DNA from: Saccharum officinarum
Taxonomy: Eukaryota; Streptophyta; Magnoliopsida; Poales; Poaceae
Direction: 5' to 3'
Assembly: GCA_020631735.1 (NCBI GenBank)
Contig: CM036154.1
Span: forward strand, 983,759-1,047,758
Length of the DNA stretch: 64,000 bases
A program made the position numbers and the translations under genes. Of the stretch, positions 23,101 through 34,017 are shown piece after piece (within the stretch, counting starts at the first letter, position 1; the number at the start of each line of letters is the position of its first letter). The notes below the pieces were generated by a model. That model was not told where the DNA came from. It made no database searches and worked only from the letters and a program-made list of their open reading frames with translations.

Positions 23101-26100
23101 TGTCACCATCGGGTGAACATGCCGCGGGTGTCGGTGAAGTAGCGGCGGGTGGTAGACCGGCGGGACACCACGGGCCGGCGGAGACAGTGGCGGTGGTGTC
23201 GGTGTCCCCGGTGGAGAAGGGACCACGAGCGGCGGTGGCCGCGGCCTGCGCTGGTATACCCGTACCGGCGCGGCGAACCTCGACGGAGGCGCCGGGGCAG
23301 GTGCCGAGACAGGATCCGTCGTCGGTAACCGGCACGACCCCCCGGGGCAGAAGCGGGGGACGTAGGCCCCGGGGCTGCACCCACTGGATAAGACGGGGCC
23401 GCGCCGGAGGACGAGGGGCCCGGACTCGCAGAGGAGCCGGGACCGGTGGCCGGCGGAGAACGCGGCGAGGCGGTACCTGCAGGAGACCACGAAACAGGTG
23501 GCTGGACCACCGGGTCAGTGGGAAACAGATCGGGTGGGTCAGGAACCGGAGGTGTAGTGGTGCTGGAAAAGGGAAAGACGGACTCATCGAACACCACATG
23601 GCGCGAGATGAGAACACGTCGGGAGGTAAGGTCAAAGCAGCGATACCCCTTGTGATCTGGGGAGTACCCGAGGAAGACACAGAGCGTGGAGCGAGGGTCC
23701 AGCTTGTGAGAAGTGGCAGCAGTGTTGGGGTAACAAGCACACCCAAACACGCGAAGGTGATCATACCGAGGCGGGGTACCGAAGAGGGCATGGTGAGGAG
23801 TGGGAGCGGGACAAGCAGCGGAAGGAAGGCGGTTAAGAAGGTAGGTGGAGGTATGCAGGCCCTCAGCCCAGAAGCGAGCAGGAAGAGAGGCCTGAAACAG
23901 AAGAGTACGCACGGTGTCGTTAGTGGTGCGAATCATCCGCTCGGCCTTGCCATTCTGCGAGGAGGTGTATGGACAAGACATGCGGAGCTGAACACCGTGA
24001 GAGAGGAAGAAATCTCGGGCGGCGGAGTTATCAAACTCGCGACCATTGTCACACTGGACGGCCTTGATGGTGAGGCCGAACTGAGTGGACACCCAAGTAA
24101 AAAAGTGGAGGAGCGTGGTAAACGTATCAGACTTCGCACGAAGAGGAAAAGTCCACGAATAATGCGAAAAATCATCAACAACCACAAGGTAGTACTTGTA
24201 ACCAGAAATGCTCATAATAGGTGATGTCCATAGGTCGCAATGTACAAGATCAAAAATGCGGGCCGCATGAGAAGAAGAACTAGAAAAAGGAAGACGAACA
24301 TGTCGGCCCAATTGGCACGCATGACACAGTTGCTCATCATGAGCTCGAGTACATGGAAGACCAGAGCTACGACTGAGCTGTATCAGGGCATCACGTCCAG
24401 GATGGCCGAGGCGCCGGTGCCAGATGGTAGAGGAAGAAGAAGCGACGAAGGCAGCTGACAAAACGGGCGGCGAAGAAGACGAAGGAGCCGCCGGGAAGCG
24501 AAGTGTGTAAAGGGGCCCGGTGCTGTCACATCGGAGCAGAGGACGCCGGGAAGCCAAATCCTTTACAGTAAGACCAGAAGAGTCAAATTCCACAGAACAA
24601 GAATTGTCAGCTGTAAAACGTCGAATAGAAAGAAGATTATGAACCATAGAAGGAGCAACAAGAACATCAGGAAGACGAAAGGAACCATGAGCACCGGCGG
24701 TACCCACAGACGAGACAGGAATACAGGAACCATTCGCGACCATAATGGACGAAGGAAGAGAGGAAGAAGGAGAGTGAACCGACGAAAGTATACCGGGGTC
24801 AGGAGTAGTGTGGTAGGTAGCCCCCGAATCAGCGATCCACTCGGGACTGACCGGAGGTGTCAGGCCCATGGTGCTGAACGAGCGAGCCAGGGCCGCCTGA
24901 TCCCAGCCGGCGACCCCCGGTGGAGTCCCGGAGGGTGGAACCCACGACATAGCAGGGAAAGCACCAGGCGAAGGACCGGCAGGAGGAGCCCCGGTGAGCA
25001 TGGCCATCGGTAGGCGAGGATCGGCGCCGTGGGTGTGGTAGGGCCACATGGAGATGCGACCGGACCACGGGTTCTGGAACGAAGGCCACGGTGCCCCCCG
25101 TGGGTCCCAGACGGCGGTGCAGGAGGTTGGGTTTGACCACCCCGGCCACCCCCGCGGCCCCCCCACGGCGACGACGAGAACCCCGACCCCCCCACCTCCG
25201 CTCGGCCCGGAGGGAGGAGGACCCAGGAGAGACGACTGTGGCGGAGCCGACGACCGCGGTGGAGCAGGAGGACGCGGCGAAGTAGCAGCCAGGGCCGTCG
25301 AGGAGAACGAGGACGTGGTAGAGCCCGGCTGGAGGCCCTGAGTGAGCTCCTCCATGACGAGATCGTCACGGACCTCCAGGAAGGTGGGGAAAGGCCTCTG
25401 GCGGGTGATCCACGTCCTGAGGTGGGCGTAGCGGTCGCTGAGCCCCCGGAGGACGTTGAGGACCAAGATGCGATCCTCGACGGGCCACCCGAGATCCCCC
25501 AGGGAGTCAGCCATGCCCTTCATCCGACGGCAGAACTCGCCGACGGAGAGGTCACCCTGGACGAAGGTGCGGAAGCTCGCGTCGAGACGCAGTGCCCGGG
25601 CCTCAGCGTTGCCCAGGAACTGGCCCTCGAGAGCAAGCCAAGCCCGGCGCGCATCCGGAGAGGTGCGGACGAGGTCGTGGAGGTCCAGAGAGATCGTCCC
25701 TAAGATCCAGGAGAGAACGATGCTGTCGAGACGAAGCCACGACGGCGTCTGGACGGCGACCAGGGTGTCGACGAGGACGTGGTCGTCGAGGGCGTAGCGG
25801 CGAAGGGTGAGGAGGACCAGGTCCCGCCAGCGGGCGTACGAGGGCGACTCCGGCTCGAGGACGACCGGAACGAGCAGGCGAATGTTCTGGACCCCCCCGC
25901 CTGGTAGTGCAGCTGAGCCACGAGCGGGTCGGCCGGGTCGTGCCAGAGGACGGCGGTGTGAGACACGCGGCGACCCGGCGAGGCAGAGGAGTGGGCTCCA
26001 ACGTCCTGGGCGACGGGGGAGGTGAGGAGCCGCTCCGCCTCGGCGATCTGGCGAGCCAGGGCATCGGCCGCTTCTCGCTCGTGCTCCCACACGAGGGCGG

Positions 26101-29100
26101 CAGCCCGCACACGAGCCTGCCCCTCCGCGGCAGAGGCACGTGCGGCGGCGAGGGCAGCGGCGAGAGACGAAGCGTCACGGCCGGCGTAGATCTGGGAAAG
26201 GAGAGGTGGCGGGGCCGGGAAGGCCTGGGCACCGGCAGTAGAGAGGGTGCCGGTGTCCAGCCCGGCGCCGGGAAGGTGGATGTGGGGCTGCTGGACAGCA
26301 GGTTGGGCACCATCAGTAGCCGGGAGTTGGGGCTGAGGGTCACCATCGGCCCCATCAGTAGCACCCGGGTCCTCAACCGCCGCGGAGGAGAGAACCTGGG
26401 CAGGTGCGGGCGTCCCAGGGGCGGCTGTAGGAGGAGGGATGGGCTGGCGCAGCTGTGGCTGTGGGTTGGACAGCGCTGCGGCAGGGAGAGGAAGGGGGCG
26501 GCCGGCACTGGGACCTGCGCCCTCCAGGCCAGCACCCTGCAGGCCCGCTCCAGGGAGCAGCGCCATGGAGGCAGGGGCGGCAGGGAGGGAGGCGCCAGGG
26601 AGGGAGCCAGGGAGGCCGACGGCGCTGGGGAAGAAGCCGGCGTTGGCAGCCGCGCCGGGAAGAAGACCAGCAGCGGCGGCCCCGCCAGGGAGAAGGGCGG
26701 CGGCGCCAGTAGCAGGGGAAGTGGCGCCGGTGAGCACCTGGGCCCAGGAGGAGGAAGAGGAGAGGGGTGGGAAGTGAGAATAGAGGGAGGGAGGGGGAGG
26801 TGGACGGCCAGCCATGGCTCACCAGCAAGCCGGCGGCGGCCAGCAGGGAGGTGGCGGCGGCTGGGCGGCAGGGAGGGGGAAGAGAAGCTAACCTAGGCTG
26901 GATACCATGTTGGAATATGCCATTCTCTATTGATAGGGCTAACCCTAGAAGGGTAGCTTAATAGGTTCCATACATGGGCCACATGGGCCTTAGCCTCATG
27001 GGCCTACATATACTCCAACAAAAAAGAACAACACCACTGTACAAAGAGGAGCCAGGAAGCTACAACTAAGAGAACTGGACAGGCTGTACAAGCAGAAACA
27101 AGACCAACAAAGTCAAGCTAGGTTAGAAAGAAGGGAGAGGAAAATAGGTCTTTTAGAGTGGCAGAAGCGAAAAGACTGCAACTGGGCTTCTTCCAGGAAA
27201 CATTGCTTCCAATTGTTAAACGAAGGGCGACCACGATCAAAGATGAAGTTATTCCTTTGCTTCCAAATCTGCCAGGCTCCTATGATGAAAATCTCCATGA
27301 AGAAAGGCCTTTGAAATTGTTGTTCAGCATTGACCATCATCTGGAAGAAATCCATGGAGAAGTCCCAGTGAATGCCTAGAAACTGCCAACAGATTTGGCT
27401 GAAAGGGCAGCTGAAGAAAAGATGAAAGGCAGTTTCCTCCATGTTATTGTTGCAGAGAATGCAATTGTAGTCATTTCCTTCAAGCTTGTGTTTTTTTCTT
27501 TTTAGGATGTTCCTTGTGTTGAGCCTGTCCATCAGGAGAAGCCAGGTAAACACCCTGAGTTTATTCGAGCATCTGGTCTTCCAAATCCAGATAATAGGCG
27601 TAGGAGGTTGTATATGTTTGAAGGGGAGGCTATAGAACTTTGCTGAAGAATAAGTTTTGTTCCCCCAAATGTAGTGCCAAGAGTCTTTTGTATTCTGAGA
27701 TACTTGTATCGTTTGAATATAATCTCGCAGATTTTGAAATTCTTGATAGGCTTGCTCTGAGAGCGGGAGATGGAACTGAGTCTCCAATGTGTTGTTTGAC
27801 AGGAACTGTGCAACTGAGATAATCTTATTCTTTGCAAAGGAGAATAGCCGTGGATATTTAGCTTGCAGGATGTTGTCATTCCAGAGGTCAGACCAAAAGA
27901 GTACAGTGGAGCCATCCCCAATTTGACATTTGGCAACACCTCTGAATTGGTCACAAAGTTTTAGGATGTCCCTCCACCAAAAGGATCCCTTATCAGTAGT
28001 TGCATGTGGAACCTGACCACTGGGATAGTGAGCATTCCAAATCAGCTTGACCCATGGGATTTCTTTTTTGTTGTAGAATTTATCCAAATGTTTTAGGAGT
28101 AGGGCATTATTCTGACTCCTCAGATTGATAATGCCAAGACCACCTTTTTTCTTTGGTTTTGAGCATTTCTTCCAAGCTACCAGGGGCTTCATTTTGGCGT
28201 TGCTGTCAGACCCTCTCCAAAGACAATGCCTCCTTGCTCTATCAATATAATCTAAGACAACAGCTGGAACTTGAAGGGTGCACATGGCAAAAGTGGGGAG
28301 GGAAGAGATAACTGAATTTACTAGTTGAAGCCTTCCGGCATGAGTGAGAAGGTTTGAGGTGGCAGTGAGCTTTCTTTCAGTTTTGCTCATAATGGGACTA
28401 AAGTGATCAACCCTCGGCTTTGTGGTACCTAGAGGCAATCCCAGGTAAGTAAAAGGTAAAGATTCGATCTTGCATCCAAAAACACCAGCCAAAAGGGATG
28501 CTTTGTCATCGGAGAGGTTGAGGGGAACAAGACAAGATTTCTTGAAATTGACCCTCAATCCTGTTGATTGTGCAAAAGATTCCAGTAGACCTTTCAGAGT
28601 AAAGAGCTCTCTTTGAGATGCTTTCATGACAAGAAGAGTGTCATCAGCATATTGTATAATTGGGTATTGATCAAGCTCATAAGATGGGATGGGGAGTTCG
28701 AAAAGTCCATTCTGATGACCCTTGTTAATAATGCATTGTAACAGGTCTGCTGCTAGAACAAATAATAGAGGTGACAAGGGGTCACCTTGTCTGACACCAC
28801 GGCAGCAGTGGAAGTGATTACTAGGAACACCATTGAGGAGGATCGAGGACGAACCAGAGTCCAAAATCCTTTGAATCCAGTTAATCCATTTTTCACCAAA
28901 GCCCAAGTGGTGCATCATCTGAATGATTGTATTATGCTCGATTGTATCAAATGCCTTTGTGAAGTCCAGCTTTAGGATGATGATTTCTTTCTTTGACTGC
29001 TGACATTGGTAGATATACTCGTATGCCCAAGCAAGACAATCTTGGATTGTTCTTGTTTTGATAAAACCATATTGGTTTTTGTGTATCAGGGATATTATTT

Positions 29101-32100
29101 TTGTTTGCAGCCGATCAGCGAGAAGCTTTGTGATGATCTTAAGGACACAATTGAGTAGGGAGATGGGCCTGAAATCATTTGTGCTAGTTGGGTTGTGCAC
29201 TTTTGGGACCAAAGTGATGAAGGAGAAATTTATAGCTTCCAAACTAAGTGAGCCATTAAAGAAGTCAAAGCACAGGGTATAAATGTCTTCTTTAATTATG
29301 TCCCAACACTTCTTGAGGAACATTCCATTAAAACCATCGGGGCCTGGAGCTTTATCAGACGCCATCTGCTTGATTACCTTATCGATGTCTATGGTAGAGA
29401 AAGGTCCAGATAAGTACTCTAAATTTTCACTTGGTTGTATCAGTAGGTTGAGATTGTAAAGCATTGTTGGATTGGAGGTACAGCCCATTCTCTTTTTGTA
29501 TTCTTCAAGTAGTAGAGCAGCCTTCTCATTATGGTCTGTAACTGTTCTTCCATCATCAGTGTCTAGACTGGTAATGGTGTTTATTCTGTATATCTCTGTA
29601 GCAGCAGCATGAAAGAATTTGGTTCCTTCATCTCCTAATTTGGTCCATCTCACAGTGTATCTTTTTTTCCAGTATTCTTTCCTATACCTGAGCAACCTGA
29701 GAATATGAGCCTTCAGAATTTTCCTGAAGTTATATTCCTGAGTGAAGAGTGGCCTTTGCTCCTCTAAAGCATCCAGGACTTCCAAAGTGCAATTACATTT
29801 TTTGAGCAAGCTGTTGAGATTTGAAAGCTTTTTACTCCACTTCTTGAGGGAAGCTCTCAGCAGCTTGAACTTGGCAGAGATCCTAGTGGCACTGTTTGTA
29901 GCATTGACCTCAGTATTCCAGATAGAATTGACAAGATCAAGGAAGCCAGGATGGTCTACCCAAAAATTTTCGAATCTGAACACTTGGGCCTTGGGGATGG
30001 AGGTGCCAATTTGGATTTTACAAGGGATATAATCAGATGTAGGCCTGGCCATCGGGAGAAGCAGTGTGTTTGGAAATTCTGAAATCCATTTGACAGATGT
30101 GAAGACCCAGTCTATCTGCTCTAAGAGTGGTTCATTTTGCATATTGCTCCATGTAAATTTCCTGCCCTTCAGGGGAATCTCTAGCAGACCTAGGTTGCTA
30201 ATGACTTCATTAAAGATCATGACATCATTCATGTTGCCTCCATTTCTATTTCTGTCAGAAAGAGATCTATAAAAGTTGAAGTCACCCACTATCATCCAGT
30301 TATGCTCTTCATCAATATGCAAACTGTTTAGCCAATGAACAAAATCATCTCTATCTGGTCCTTGGCAGGGTCCATAGACAGTAGTAAGAGTCCACTTCTG
30401 TCCATTGTGTACTGAGGAGAAATTGACAGTTACTGAAAATTTGTTTATCTGAGCAACTTCACCATTAAAGATAGAACCATTCCAACCCATAAGGATACCA
30501 CCAGAAGCTCCGTCAGAGGGGGAGAAAGCAAATTTATTAAAACGCTTGGGTGCAAGTTTCCTGATAAAGGAGTGCTCAAAATGATCTCTTTTGGTTTCCT
30601 GAATACAGTATACAGCACATAAGCTTTCCTCAATTTTTTCCTTAACAGCATTACATTTATCTTCTGAATTGATTCCTCTGATGTTCCAATTAAGGATATT
30701 CCAGTTTCTACAAGAGCCTCCAGCAACACTTGCTGCATTGTCATTTGTATTCAAATCCATTAAGTTAAGTAGAGCAGGCTCCACTTCCACTTGGGTCTGC
30801 AGCATCTTCAGGCCCAGCAGCAAGGAGTTCAGCAGTCACTTCCAAAGGAGGGATGCAGCAGGTATCAATAGCCACTTTCTGAATATGAACAATGGGAATT
30901 TCAGGATAAGTGGCACCCATGTCATTAAACTTTTCAATTGTAGAGAGCCCAGGAAATTCAGATGCTTGACTAGAAGGGGGGAGAAGCATGTTACTCAACA
31001 GATCATCCTGGGGTTGGATCTTCTTGCCCTTAATCTTGTTCTTTGCAGCAGCAGCTTTTTTGGGAGAAATGATTTCAGGTCTGAACCCATCAGTCTTCTT
31101 GATGAAACGTGGGCTTCTTCTGAGTTTCAGAGTAGAAATCGGTGTGACACACATTCTCTTTTTTGGTTTGGTTTCCTTCCCTTTGCCTTTGCATGAGTTG
31201 ATCCATGGGTTAATTGTAGCAGAGTGTTCCTGGAAGTCAGGGAAGACGTCACCAGTCTGCTTCTCAAAATTTCCTGCACGGCCTTTGAATCTTTTCCTGT
31301 AGTAGACCTTGGTGATAGGCGTAGCTTTGGTCTGTGGCTTAGCATAGGAGAAATGTTGGTTCCGGAAAGGCTGACCGTTATGATTGTCTTGAGCAAACAA
31401 AGCAGTAGCTGAGGAGGAAGATGTCTTGAGGGCATTTTGCTGAGAGGTTGACATGTTGATTGCTATGTTGAGGGATTCAATTCCAAGGGCAGCAAGATCA
31501 ATTTTGATGATGGAATTTGGGATGGCAATGCTTCTAGCAGCATTACTTTGACTATTGATTAGTTGGTTTAGGCCATCCACCAGAAAATTTATGATTGCCT
31601 CCCTTTGCATTCTGTCCTTTCGTCTTCTAAAGCTAACGATCTTTTTATTGGTAATTACAACAGTAAAACATGGTACTTCCATTCTCAAGAGTCAAAGAAG
31701 CATGAGTACATAAATTATTGTGTGCTTCAAACACATTAATCAGCAACAGTTGCAATTAACTGAACACCAATTGTTGCATGCAGTCATTTCCTTTTCTCAG
31801 AAACACAATTGATCCTTATCCTTCAGTCCATATTCCTGCCTAGCGGTACTCCTGACAACTTAATCTCAACTGATGTGCTTGAAGCATGGATGTTAGTGGA
31901 AGTTTTATTATTATTATTTTTGAAAAGTCAAACAAGTTGGTTCTTATAAATCCCTGGAGGCTCTCAAGGACTGCAGCAATTGCTAATATCAGTACCAACA
32001 CTGTCTGCAGGAGTGCAGGTCTAAATCAGAGTCATTGAAATAATGATGTCAATGTATCTTCATAGCAAAATATATAGGTAGGAGTTTGAACAACCATTGG

Positions 32101-33133
32101 AATAGCAAAACCTTGGCTTCATAGCTAAACAAAAAATTTAATCGAAATCTGAACCAGGAAATATACTGACAAGTCATCCGTGAAGATATTGCCTAGTGGC
32201 ATGGCATGCATACTATTGCGGAGTTGTTGGCGGCCTAGGTGTCTAAACCTGCAACAACCCTTCAACTGAACCAAATACCACCTAAGGGTCGGTACTCTCC
32301 ACAACATCCCACTATTTTTATTAAAAAAAATGATAGCACTGGTAATCGCAGTGCCTGAAGTGGGGTGTTTGAGAAAATAATTGCGGTGCCTCAAGTGGTT
32401 GAACAGAAAAGCTAGTCCAGAGAATACCAGGGCCACATTAAATATTTCGGAGCACGTTCAGAAAGCATAAACGCACCTTCCCAACAACAACAGTAGAATA
32501 CCTTAGCTAGATTCTGCAGGCAACGCACAATGTAAGCAAGTTCTTAGTAGATTCCAGCTAACACCCCTACTGTCGTCGTGCCATAGCATTTTGAGCGCAA
32601 AAATGGGGTGGGTGTCACCGTCACCTCACAGTCACAGTTACCCAAAATCCCAAAACAAAAAATCAAAAACGAAAAACAAAACAGAGGAGACGCGTCCGCA
32701 CACGGCACGGGGAAGCAGCAGCGACTCACGCAACCGCGGCATAAACCCCCGAGTGAATTGCAGCTGGAACCGAGGCACGGAACCGCACGCGAAGCGGCGG
32801 CCGAGAACGCACCTTGAGCACGGTCTCCATGGAGCTGGTGATGCCGGAGAGCCAGTCCCCGGCGGCCTCCTTGGTCCCGCCGTCCGCGGCCGTCACGACG
32901 GGCTCCGCGGAGACGGCGGCGTCCGCGACGGTGTAGAGGAACGCCTCGACGCGGCCGAGCAGGTCGCCGGCGTCGGCGGGGCAGAGCGCGGCGACCGGGC
33001 GGAGGCGGGGGCGGGAGCGGAGGCCGGGTGGAGCGGAGAAGCCCCGCGGCGAGGGCAGGGGCAGGGGCAGGGCTAGGGTTTGGGGGCAGCCCGGGATGTG
33101 GAGGTGGAGGTGGAGGTGGGAGGGCGCGGCCAT
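11181..33133 (-). CDS. ALB4: ALBINO3-like chloroplast membrane insertase, ALB4 type, 12 exons
   Basis: Exons (minus): 33133-32813, 20806-20696, 19675-19601, 18925-18865, 18669-18596, 18497-18393, 14131-14024, 13244-13141, 12348-12130, 11712-11568, 11488-11396, 11273-11181. All have GT-AG borders and phases that fit, giving 502 residues without a break. Exon 1 is a transit peptide. The YidC/Oxa1/Alb3 core follows: [85 protein letters not shown]. The wording [29 protein letters not shown] and [11 protein letters not shown], and the absence of the basic cpSRP43-binding tail of ALB3, point to ALB4. In Arabidopsis that protein helps assemble the thylakoid ATP synthase. Intron 1 (12 kb) and intron 6 (3.9 kb) are swollen by retroelements, all in the sense orientation. 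Assignment to ALB4 rather than ALB3 is from remembered family features. Confidence 0.9.
14764..14877 (-). repeat. 3' LTR of the deleted Copia element
   Basis: 114 bp, TGTTAGG..CCAACA on the plus strand. It differs from its partner at 18153 by three visible substitutions in the GAAGGGTAGCTATATAGATT region, so the insertion is older than the nested copy at 21311, whose LTRs are identical. Confidence 0.92.
18153..18266 (-). repeat. 5' LTR of the deleted Copia element
   Basis: 114 bp. On the minus strand it is followed immediately by the primer site TGGTATCAGCAG (18152-18141), which fixes the element's orientation. Confidence 0.92.
21311..21423 (-). repeat. 3' LTR of the nested Copia
   Basis: 113 bp beginning TGTTGGAATATGCC and ending CTCCAACA; identical to 26908-27020. 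Confidence 0.95.
21506..22915 (-). CDS. Copia reverse transcriptase and RNase H frame
   Basis: This frame contains [43 protein letters not shown] and the catalytic [10 protein letters not shown] of reverse transcriptase. RNase H follows with [30 protein letters not shown] and the closing [17 protein letters not shown]. The preceding short piece ([19 protein letters not shown], about 22920-23050) is in another frame. One base seems to be missing at CCGCCGGCGCC near 22916, where CCGCCGGGCGCC would restore it. The stop lies 83 bases before the 3' LTR. Confidence 0.9.
   Translation of the reverse strand, partial: ANVVTGKWIWTHKRRADGSLERYKARWVLRGFTQRPGVDYDETFSPVVKPATVRTVLSLALARSWPVHQLDVKNAFLHGLLTETVYCSQPAGFVDTTRPDMVCRLNRSLYGLKQAPRAWNHRFAAFLLTLGFMEAKSDTSLFVYHHGADTAYLLLYVDDIVLTASSEHLLRRIIAALQQEFAMKDLGELHHFLGVTVEHRPAGLLLHQRQYTRDILERAGMSDCKPCSTPVDIQGKLSEAEGPPVDDPTAYRSLAGALQYLTFTRPDITYAVQQVCLHMHDPREPHLMALKRLLRYLRGTLDYGLLLHRASSTDLVVYTDADWAGCPDTRRSTSGYAVFLGGNLVSWSSKRQPVVSRSSAEAEYRAVANGVAEAAWLRQLLAELHAPPSRSTLIYCDNVSAVYLSTNPIQHQRTKHVEIDLHFVRDRVAMGEVRVLHVPTTSQFADIFTKGLPSSTFAEFRSSLNVTGG
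23100..25891 (-). CDS. Copia gag core, protease and integrase frame
   Basis: The frame starts [16 protein letters not shown] and [20 protein letters not shown], the gag core of this lineage. It continues through [13 protein letters not shown] (no CCHC knuckle seen), the protease [11 protein letters not shown], the integrase zinc finger ([18 protein letters not shown]) and the DDE core with [25 protein letters not shown] and [13 protein letters not shown]. After [20 protein letters not shown] the frame enters a Pro-rich linker and goes out of register near 23590-23100. It encodes particle protein, processing and integration functions. Confidence 0.85.
25892..26815 (-). CDS. Copia gag, N-terminal frame
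   Basis: ATG at 26815 opens an Ala/Pro-rich low-complexity region of about 200 residues. A helical Ala/Glu/Arg segment follows ([20 protein letters not shown], then [11 protein letters not shown]) and then [16 protein letters not shown], where the frame should pass into the core gag. At 25892-25898 a run of seven C (G on the coding strand) separates this frame from the next. The coding-strand heptamer G GGG GGG is in the zero frame, so a -1 slip would join the two frames. Confidence 0.7.
26908..27020 (-). repeat. 5' LTR of the nested Copia
   Basis: 113 bp, identical to the 3' LTR. On the minus strand it is followed by TGGTATCCAGCC, a primer site of the tRNA-Met type. Confidence 0.95.
27113..30802 (-). 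CDS. LINE ORF2: endonuclease and reverse transcriptase, intact
   Basis: About 1,229 codons without a stop from the ATG at 30802. The N-terminal part is an AP-type endonuclease ([39 protein letters not shown]). The reverse transcriptase has [45 protein letters not shown] and the catalytic [11 protein letters not shown]. The C-terminus has the zf-RVT type domain ([32 protein letters not shown]). This is the usual plant L1 layout. It would nick target DNA and prime reverse transcription there. An open frame of this length argues for a recent insertion. The ATG overlaps the end of ORF1 by 38 bases. Confidence 0.9.
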   Translation of the reverse strand: MQTQVEVEPALLNLMDLNTNDNAASVAGGSCRNWNILNWNIRGINSEDKCNAVKEKIEESLCAVYCIQETKRDHFEHSFIRKLAPKRFNKFAFSPSDGASGGILMGWNGSIFNGEVAQINKFSVTVNFSSVHNGQKWTLTTVYGPCQGPDRDDFVHWLNSLHIDEEHNWMIVGDFNFYRSLSDRNRNGGNMNDVMIFNEVISNLGLLEIPLKGRKFTWSNMQNEPLLEQIDWVFTSVKWISEFPNTLLLPMARPTSDYIPCKIQIGTSIPKAQVFRFENFWVDHPGFLDLVNSIWNTEVNATNSATRISAKFKLLRASLKKWSKKLSNLNSLLKKCNCTLEVLDALEEQRPLFTQEYNFRKILKAHILRLLRYRKEYWKKRYTVRWTKLGDEGTKFFHAAATEIYRINTITSLDTDDGRTVTDHNEKAALLLEEYKKRMGCTSNPTMLYNLNLLIQPSENLEYLSGPFSTIDIDKVIKQMASDKAPGPDGFNGMFLKKCWDIIKEDIYTLCFDFFNGSLSLEAINFSFITLVPKVHNPTSTNDFRPISLLNCVLKIITKLLADRLQTKIISLIHKNQYGFIKTRTIQDCLAWAYEYIYQCQQSKKEIIILKLDFTKAFDTIEHNTIIQMMHHLGFGEKWINWIQRILDSGSSSILLNGVPSNHFHCCRGVRQGDPLSPLLFVLAADLLQCIINKGHQNGLFELPIPSYELDQYPIIQYADDTLLVMKASQRELFTLKGLLESFAQSTGLRVNFKKSCLVPLNLSDDKASLLAGVFGCKIESLPFTYLGLPLGTTKPRVDHFSPIMSKTERKLTATSNLLTHAGRLQLVNSVISSLPTFAMCTLQVPAVVLDYIDRARRHCLWRGSDSNAKMKPLVAWKKCSKPKKKGGLGIINLRSQNNALLLKHLDKFYNKKEIPWVKLIWNAHYPSGQVPHATTDKGSFWWRDILKLCDQFRGVAKCQIGDGSTVLFWSDLWNDNILQAKYPRLFSFAKNKIISVAQFLSNNTLETQFHLPLSEQAYQEFQNLRDYIQTIQVSQNTKDSWHYIWGNKTYSSAKFYSLPFKHIQPPTPIIWIWKTRCSNKLRVFTWLLLMDRLNTRNILKRKKHKLEGNDYNCILCNNNMEETAFHLFFSCPFSQICWQFLGIHWDFSMDFFQMMVNAEQQFQRPFFMEIFIIGAWQIWKQRNNFIFDRGRPSFNNWKQCFLEEAQLQSFRFCHSKRPIFLSLLSNLA
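30765..31682 (-). CDS. LINE ORF1, C-terminal part
   Basis: About 305 codons. It is rich in Lys, Arg and Ser, with [16 protein letters not shown] and [12 protein letters not shown], a pattern seen in the tails of grass L1 ORF1 proteins (nucleic-acid binding). The expected N-terminal domain is missing, which fits 5' truncation of the element at about 31690. The ATG at 31682 is just the first available start and may not be used. Confidence 0.65.
   Translation of the reverse strand: MEVPCFTVVITNKKIVSFRRRKDRMQREAIINFLVDGLNQLINSQSNAARSIAIPNSIIKIDLAALGIESLNIAINMSTSQQNALKTSSSSATALFAQDNHNGQPFRNQHFSYAKPQTKATPITKVYYRKRFKGRAGNFEKQTGDVFPDFQEHSATINPWINSCKGKGKETKPKKRMCVTPISTLKLRRSPRFIKKTDGFRPEIISPKKAAAAKNKIKGKKIQPQDDLLSNMLLPPSSQASEFPGLSTIEKFNDMGATYPEIPIVHIQKVAIDTCCIPPLEVTAELLAAGPEDAADPSGSGACST
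31691..32812. other. ALB4 intron 1, gene-proximal part
   Basis: No coding pattern or clear mobile element. It ends at the ALB4 exon 1 donor (GTGCGTTCTC on the minus strand). Bases 32630-32690 are A-rich on the plus strand. Confidence 0.6.
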
Positions 33134-33356
33134 TGGAGTTGGAGAGGGGGGCGCACGCGGGCGGCGAGGCGGTGGTCGGAGGCTCTGGGTAGGAGGCGGT
33201 AGGCCGGCCCGGCCACAGCGAGCGAGTGGCGAGTCCAACTCCAACTGCAAGTGGGGCGGCACGGGCACGACACGACGGATTTTTGTAGCCGGAGCCGCAA
33301 GGCGAGCAGTGGAGTGGACTGACTGGGAACACTGCTTCGATACGGAAGGCAACGCA

Positions 33357-33868
33357 GGCCTCGTTTAGTTCGGCGAACAGGGATGAAAAACACGGTATCC
33401 TGTAGCATTTCGTTTGTATTTTGTAAAAATTATCCAAATTTTGACTAACTAGGTTTAAAATGTTCGTCTCGCAAAGTACAACAAAACTGTGCAATTAGTT
33501 TTTAATTTCATCAACATTTAGTACTCCATGCATTTGCCGACATTTTGATGTGACGGGAAATCTTCTTTTTGCATAATGGAATTTGGGGAGAATTGGGCCA
33601 AAAAGAAGATTCCCCGTCACATCAATTCTTCCCAAATTCCACTATGCAAAAAGAAGATTCTCCGTCACATCAAAATGTCGGCAAATGCATGAAGTACTAA
33701 ATGTTGATGAAATCAAAAACTAATTGCACAGTTTTGTTGTACTTTACGAGACGAACATTTTAAGCCTAGTTAGTTAAAATTTGAATAATTTTTACCAAAT
33801 ACAAACGAAATGCTACATGAATTCTGATACAGTATTTTTCTTTCCTATTCGCCGAACTAAACGAGGCC
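33357..33868. mobile_element. 512-bp foldback (hairpin) MITE upstream of ALB4
   Basis: The ends are perfect inverted repeats (GGCCTCGTTTAGTTCGGCGA and its complement), and similarity continues inward for nearly the whole length. The two halves meet at about 33600-33610, so single-stranded it would fold into one long hairpin. Internal words match the MITEs of the GDSL intron (GCAAAGTACAAC, GATGTGACGG, AATCTTCTTTTTGCATAATG). It lies 224 bases upstream of the ALB4 start codon. I could not settle the target duplication, so the superfamily is open. Confidence 0.85.
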
Positions 33869-34017
33869 AAGGCCGCAATTTACGCGTGTCTTGGCGCGGA
33901 TACGCACGTGGGCCGGTGGTGGTGGCCTGGGGGAGCGCGTCGTGGGGGCCGCGGTTGACGGGTGGGCCTGGTCAGCCTAAGGTGGGCCTTTCCTCTATAT
34001 ATGGCTGGATAAGATAT

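Larger units (their letters stand above)
21311..27020 (-). mobile_element. Full-length Copia (Retrofit/Ale-type) element nested in the LINE
   Basis: Two 113-bp LTRs (21311-21423, 26908-27020), identical base for base as I read them, are flanked by AAAAA duplications (21306-21310, 27021-27025). A polypurine tract lies inside the 3' LTR and a TGGTATC primer site beside the 5' LTR. Coding order on the minus strand is gag, protease, integrase, reverse transcriptase, RNase H, as in Copia. Identical LTRs imply a very recent insertion, yet the polyprotein is broken by at least three frame changes (near 25892, about 23100-23590 and 22916). It is a sister of the deleted element at 14764. Confidence 0.95.
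21233..31690 (-). mobile_element. L1-type LINE, 5' truncated, split by a nested Copia element
   Basis: On the minus strand it runs from about 31690 to a poly(A) tail read as ten T at 21233-21242. The Copia element at 21311-27020 interrupts its 3' untranslated part; without it the LINE is about 4.7 kb. It carries the C-terminal part of ORF1 and a complete ORF2. A target duplication was not convincing: TCAAAGCATA beside the tail against TCAAAGAAGCATG beyond 31690 is only suggestive. The 5' border is therefore approximate. It lies in ALB4 intron 1 in the same orientation as the gene. Confidence 0.85.

Noticed and set aside
22896..24224. Long open frame on the plus strand within the Copia element
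   Set aside because: It lies opposite the integrase/RT linker of the minus-strand polyprotein, has a low-complexity Arg/Gly-rich translation and no family signature. It is a GC-rich antisense shadow.
32544..33494. 316-codon minus-strand frame over ALB4 exon 1
   Set aside because: It is out of phase with the transit-peptide frame that splices correctly into exon 2; only the 107-codon exon 32813-33133 is supported.
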